Positions 59,511 through 64,000 of a stretch of DNA of 64,000 nucleotides are shown piece after piece. The position numbers and the translations under genes were made by a program. Under the pieces are notes generated by a model. The model had not been told where the DNA came from, did not search any database, and worked only from the letters and a program-made list of their open reading frames with translations. Numbering within the stretch: the first letter of the stretch is position 1; the number at the start of each line of letters is the position of its first letter. Source of the DNA: Chrysemys picta bellii (Eukaryota > Chordata > Testudines > Emydidae); contig NC_088794.1 of the NCBI RefSeq assembly GCF_011386835.1, positions 67,162,506-67,226,505 on the forward strand, given 5' to 3'.

Positions 59511-59530
59511 TGTGTGCGCGCGCGCACACA
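59511..59530. repeat. Perfect 20-bp alternating purine-pyrimidine palindrome
   Basis: tgtgtgcgcgcgcgcacaca is its own reverse complement and alternates purine and pyrimidine throughout, so it is a candidate Z-DNA or cruciform former. Confidence 0.9.
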
Positions 59531-59679
59531 CTCCACATTAGGCTGCTGGCGTCGGGCTGCATGCTGCACAAATGTGTCTCCTACAGTAAGCCATAGAGCA
59601 TTGCCTATCACCAAGTCAATCTGCATGCCTCCAGTTATTTAACAGCACACTTCCTTATTTATTTATTATATATATATTA

Positions 59680-60445
59680 TTTGTATTAATATAGCACCTA
59701 TGAGCCCTAGTCATGAACAAGCACCTCATTGTGCCAGGTGACTTACAAACACAGAACAAAAGATGGTCTCTACCCCAAAGAGCTTATAATCGAAGTATGA
59801 GATGAGACAGCAAGAGATAGTCAGATGGGGGGAGTACAAGGAAACAATGAGACAGCATTGGCCAGCATGGTGGGCAGTGGTCTCCGCACACCAGTAGTCT
59901 AGCCATTTTCAAGTTTTTTGTAGGCATCCTGGGAAAGAAGTTTGATGGAGGATAATGAGGTGGCTTGCCGCTATTTACAGGGAGCTCCTCCCACGCGTGA
60001 GGGGGGCAGCATGGGAGAAAGCACAAAGGTCCTTGTTAGAAAATGTAACAAGTTGATGATGACAGATGACATCATAGGCCAATCAGAGGCAGGAGTCAAC
60101 ATCTCAGTAGTGAATGAGATGACAGCTAGGCTGGGGATAGGCCATAAAAGATCTTGAATGTGAAAGTAAGTAGCTTGAGTTTGCTGTGATAAAGAAGGGG
60201 AACCAGTGGAGGGATGCAGAGAGATAGGTGACAAGATCAAAGTGATGAGCAAGGGAAATGATCTTTGCAGCAGCATTCTAGATGGATGTGAGCCAGGCGA
60301 AGTTGCATTTATTAATGACAGAAGGATGGTGCAGTAATCCAAACACAAGATAAGAGCCTGGCTGAGAGTTTGGATAGGAAAGACTGTATCTTAGAAACAT
60401 TAAGCAGAAAGAACTGACAAAATTTAGACATAGCCTGGGTGCGAG
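59680..60445 (-). mobile_element. LINE remnant, RT C-terminus and 3' UTR
   Basis: On -, LDYCTILLSLIN (about 60345) and, in another frame, NAAAKIISLAHHFDLV and SASLHWFPFF correspond to the C-terminal RT segment of CR1/L2-like LINEs (LDYCN..., QNAAARL..., LHWLP...). The following 59680-59800 has the dispersed tail gtctctaccccaaagagctt. Subfamily unresolved. Confidence 0.6.
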
Positions 60446-61419
60446 GACCTAGAGAGAAATGTCTTTTCCCTTCCTCCGCAGAACCTGTGTCTCTGCTCCT
60501 TTCTAGCTTTAAGTCTTGGTTTTTCAGTTCCAGACTTAGGCAGCCTGAGTCTGTGACGTTAACACTATGTCAACAGTGCTGACAACTCTCATAGTGTTAA
60601 GAATTTTTGTTAAAGTTCAAGCTGCTGGATTCAAGAGGTTGCATGAGAATTTCAGCTTTCATTTTAAAAAATTGGTTTTTAGCCCTCATGGTTGCAAAAT
60701 AAAACTGGAAAATGGGACCCAACTGTGCACTCTGATTGCTCAGAAACAAGGAAATAGAAAGAATGTAACATTTATTATTTTATAAAATAATCTCATGATT
60801 TTTACAACAATTTCATGATTTTTTCAGTGCCTGACTAATTTTTGAACACTTGAGATTGGCATTCCTGTGTCAGCATCACTTTAGACTTTTTACACAGCTC
60901 TTGTAGCTGCTGCCATGTCTCTCTTGGCCCCCTGTGCCTTCCTGCAGTATCAGAAACGTCTCTGATAGCCTGATGCTACAATATCAATGCACTGGATCTG
61001 ATTACTTACCACCTATTGATATTGCATTTCTGTAGTTAAGAATTCCAAGAACATGTTTGGCTTCCTTATAATTGTGCCAAATATATTGGAGGTAATAATA
61101 AGAATACCTTGCACTTATATCCCTATTAATCCACAAAGATAGGTGGTTGTTCTTCCTATTTTACAGCTGAGGTTAATGGCTTGATTGGAAACAGCAGGTA
61201 CTCATCTTCTATGAAAAACTGGACCATAAGTAACTTGTTCCATCACATACTGTATCAGTGACAGAGTCAGGAATAAAATCTACAGTCTTTTATTTGTATA
61301 GGTTCAGAATTGTGGTAGGCACTTTGCAGATAGATAAGAAGGTGAGGTCCCTGCCCTGAACAGCATAGAACTGATGACAAGCAATATCCATACAGATCCT
61401 TGCAGCTGCTATCGCTAAC
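60446..61419. other. Unassigned noncoding DNA
   Basis: Nothing that I can support apart from a weak LINE-tail-like sequence at 61290-61380 (gtccctgccctgaacagcat). Confidence 0.5.
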
Positions 61420-61661
61420 TAAGGCCTTGTCTTCAAAATGCAGGAAAGGTTTGTTCTTAACTTGAGTTAACTAATTCAAGGTGAAATCCTAGTGGTGACA
61501 AGGTAGTTAACAGGTTAGGTAAATATGAGGCTCCCCATAAGTTTTAATTCAACCTGACAACTCATGTGAAAACTACAGACTTCCTTGTCTTCACTAGGAT
61601 TTTATCTTGTGTGAGTGAACTCCAGTTCTGAACACCTTTTTGCATTGAAGACTAGGCCTAT
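61420..61661. mobile_element. MITE with TAA/TAT flanks
   Basis: A 236-bp element (61423-61658). Left terminus ggccttgtcttcaaaatgca matches the reverse complement of the right one, ggcctagtcttcaatgca, followed on both sides by (g)aaa(a)ggt. The flanks TAA and TAT differ by one base. No coding content. Confidence 0.75.
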
Positions 61662-61984
61662 GCTTTATAGATCAACCTCTTGACCTCTAGAGGTAGCTAG
61701 CTGTGATTGCTTCATGCCTTCAAAGTTGCAGACTGACTTTATTAAACATTAAACACTGCAGAACACTACAGGTCCCCTGCTCTAACCTCTTCTTAAGTGA
61801 ATTTGATACAATCATGCTCTGGTATCATTTCCTTGTCTATATTCTATATTGTGTTTCTTTCTGCCTGCTGCCTCGGGATTTGCTCTCTAACCACTAACAC
61901 CTCATGCTTTCCATTGCCATAATTGAGCCATGATCACAACCTGCCAGAGTAATATTGAGTTTATTTCTGCACTGTTGTATACTG

Positions 61985-62745
61985 ACAAATTCACCATTAT
62001 GCAAATGCAAAGTACTCTATTTAGGAAGGAACAATCAGTTGCACACATACAAAATGGGAAATGACTGCCTAGGAAAGGGATCTGGGGGTCATAGTGGACC
62101 ACACGCTAAATACGAGTCAACAGTGTAACACTGTTGCAAAAAAAGTGAACATCGTTCTGGATGTATTAGCAGGAGTGTTGTAAGCAAGACATGAGAAGTA
62201 ATTCTTCTGCTGTATTCTGCTCTGATTAGGCCTCAACTGGAGTATTTTATCCAGTTCTGGGTGCTACATTTCAGGAAGGATGTGGACAAATTGGAGAGAG
62301 TCCAGAGAAGAGCAATAAAAATGATTAAAGGTCTTGAAAACATGACCTATGAGGAAAGGTTGAAAAAATTGGGTTTGTTTAGTCTGGAAAAGAGAAGACT
62401 GAGAGGGGACATGATAACAGTTTTCAAGTAATAAAAGGTTGTTACAAGGAGGAGGACGAAAAATTGTTTTTCTTAACCGTTGCGGATAGGACAAGAAAGC
62501 AATGGTCTTAAATTTCAGCAAGGGAAGTTTATGTTGAACATTAGGAAAAACTTCCTAAATGTCAGGATGGTTAAGCACTGGAATAAATTGCCTAGGGAGG
62601 TTGTGGAGTCATCATCATTGGAGATTTTTAAGAGCAGGCTAGACAAACATCTGTCAGGGATGGTCTAGATAATACTTAGTCCTGCCACGAGTGCAGGGGA
62701 CTGGACTAGAAGATCTCTTGAGGTCCCTTCCAGTCCTATGATTCT
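61985..62745 (+). mobile_element. CR1 LINE 3' fragment
   Basis: The translation shows the C-terminal CR1 blocks: [58 protein letters not shown] and SSSLEIFKSRLDKHLSGM, broken by stops at about 62430. The 3' UTR ends ggtcccttccagtcctatga and attct at 62745. Confidence 0.9.
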
Positions 62746-64000
62746 GCTCATAGTGCATAATTAGAACATTGGATCCAACTTCTTCACAATAGTCAGACAA
62801 ATAAAGTCAAAAACTGCATAAATACAACCCTCCAGCTCATAAAAATATATCCTTTAGGTGGAGAAAGCAGGCCTCTAGTGACACCTGAGAACCCTTTTTA
62901 CCTATATATCTTACATAAACCTGCATTATGCTGATTACTGAAAAGAGAGCAAGAAACTTCTGCTTTTTCTGCTGGAGTCAATGGGAATCTTGCAGGTTTC
63001 CTGCTCCTCTCCCTTGGGCTTGCTTCAGTTTTCATCAGCCAACTTTGCACTTAGTTATTTGTGGACCTATCAATTCAACAGCAAGTAAGAAAATTGGCTA
63101 TGTGTAAACTAAAGTCTGTGGCAGCAGTCTGAGTTTAGTTGTCTGAATGGAATTTCTCTTGTGTTGGTAGTGATGATTTATCTTTGGAGGTAATGGAAAT
63201 TAATTTAACTTCTGACCCTCCTGCCAGTTGAAAATGCCTATGTGTTGAGCCATATTCAGCACATAGGCAGCAAAGCTGTTGTACTCATCTAGCACTGCTG
63301 AGGTGGAAAGGTGGAGACTGCAAGTTCTATAACTGCTCATTAAAGTGAGAGGTTAATAGTTTCTTTATTCAAGGGGCAGAACTAAGCTTGATTCCCTACC
63401 TCAGTTTCACATGACCCAGGAGACAGCTGCTTAGAGAGTGACACACCAGTATATAATGGGCTAAAGTACGGTACTTGAGAGCTGGGGGTGACCTTTCAGT
63501 ACCCTATTGCTGAGGTGGGAGGGCATTATGCCTATTTAAACCACAAGGCCTCCTGGGAGTGAGGGGAGAATGGCCAGCAGTTCTTGCTACATCTTTTTAA
63601 AAGGTACCCCCAGCATACTCCCCCAGAGTAATCCTGTTGGTGCTTCTCAGTGAACTGGCCAGACTGGAACTTTTCCACAATGCTTCCCCACTCAAACATG
63701 TCCATGCTAGAGCATGGAGCACTGCAGTCTATGATGGCCCATCTGGGAAATGCCACTGGCTTGGGCTGGAGGGATCTGTCTTCCAGGCTTGTACAATTCT
63801 GTTCGGTCAGATCCTCAGCCCCGTATGCACTCCTACTGGAGTTAACAAGGCTTTTGCCCAAGTAAGAAGTCAAGAATTGGGTTCTTGTAAATGATGAAGT
63901 TGGAGAGAATGTGGCCCCACATTCACCTCTGGGGCTAAGTATCTAACCTTGAGCCTCCTACCTCCCATTTAAGTCAATTGCAAAGCTTCCATTGACTTCT
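62746..64000. other. Unassigned noncoding DNA
   Basis: Short frames on both strands at 63530-63890 have no recognisable motif. Sequence near 63810-64000 carries cattgacttc-type short-repeat blocks. No gene seen. Confidence 0.5.

Overview
The window reads as intergenic or intronic DNA from a sauropsid, most probably a turtle. I base this on the mix of CR1 LINEs, Penelope-like elements with GIY-YIG domains, DIRS-type retrotransposons with inverted termini, PIF/Harbinger DNA transposons with many short derivatives, and MIR-like and 5S-derived SINEs; the species call is inference. I found no intact host protein-coding gene, tRNA gene, full rRNA gene or CRISPR array. Every long reading frame that I can assign belongs to a mobile element, and each is damaged.

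Layout. 1-9.3 kb: mostly unassigned AT-rich DNA with a foldback MITE (3.8-4.15 kb), a three-hairpin Harbinger-type MITE (5.64-5.93 kb), a MIR-like SINE and a hAT-like element with near-identical 8-bp target duplications (7.16-7.82 kb). 9.34-11.75 kb: a 2.4-kb DNA transposon with recognisable inverted ends and a roughly 560-codon Cys-rich, DDE-like transposase of a superfamily I cannot name, broken by one stop and one frameshift. 13.65-15.2 kb: a CR1 3' half interrupted by a second three-hairpin MITE. 15.84-20.02 kb: an almost structurally complete PIF/Harbinger element with TTA target duplications, a Myb/SANT-like gene (+ strand, with a visible intron) and a convergent transposase gene (- strand). 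20.6-22.3 kb: a Penelope-like element (- strand).

22.5-31.6 kb: a nest. An old CR1-type LINE holds an LTR-like segment and a 4.35-kb DIRS-type element that keeps inverted termini, gag Cys motif, RNase H and tyrosine recombinase but has lost its reverse-transcriptase core. 31.6-64 kb: mostly unassigned sequence with CR1 3' ends, a second Penelope-like remnant (38.8-39.6 kb), Penelope tails (34.8 and 47.0 kb, the latter with a 13-bp target duplication), several copies of a retroelement-like noncoding repeat, MIR-like SINEs carrying short palindromic insertions, a 200-bp-arm foldback next to an exactly duplicated 106-bp block (49.7-51.3 kb), a 5S-rRNA-derived SINE (51.0 kb), further MITEs, a LINE RT remnant (59.7-60.4 kb) and a final CR1 3' end (62.0-62.7 kb).

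The elements interact only through insertion: Harbinger-type MITEs share TTA targets and outer termini with the 4.2-kb autonomous copy, which could once have mobilised them, and the Penelope tails carry a hammerhead-ribozyme-like fold in various states of decay. Element names rest on motif recognition from the sequence alone; no database search was possible.
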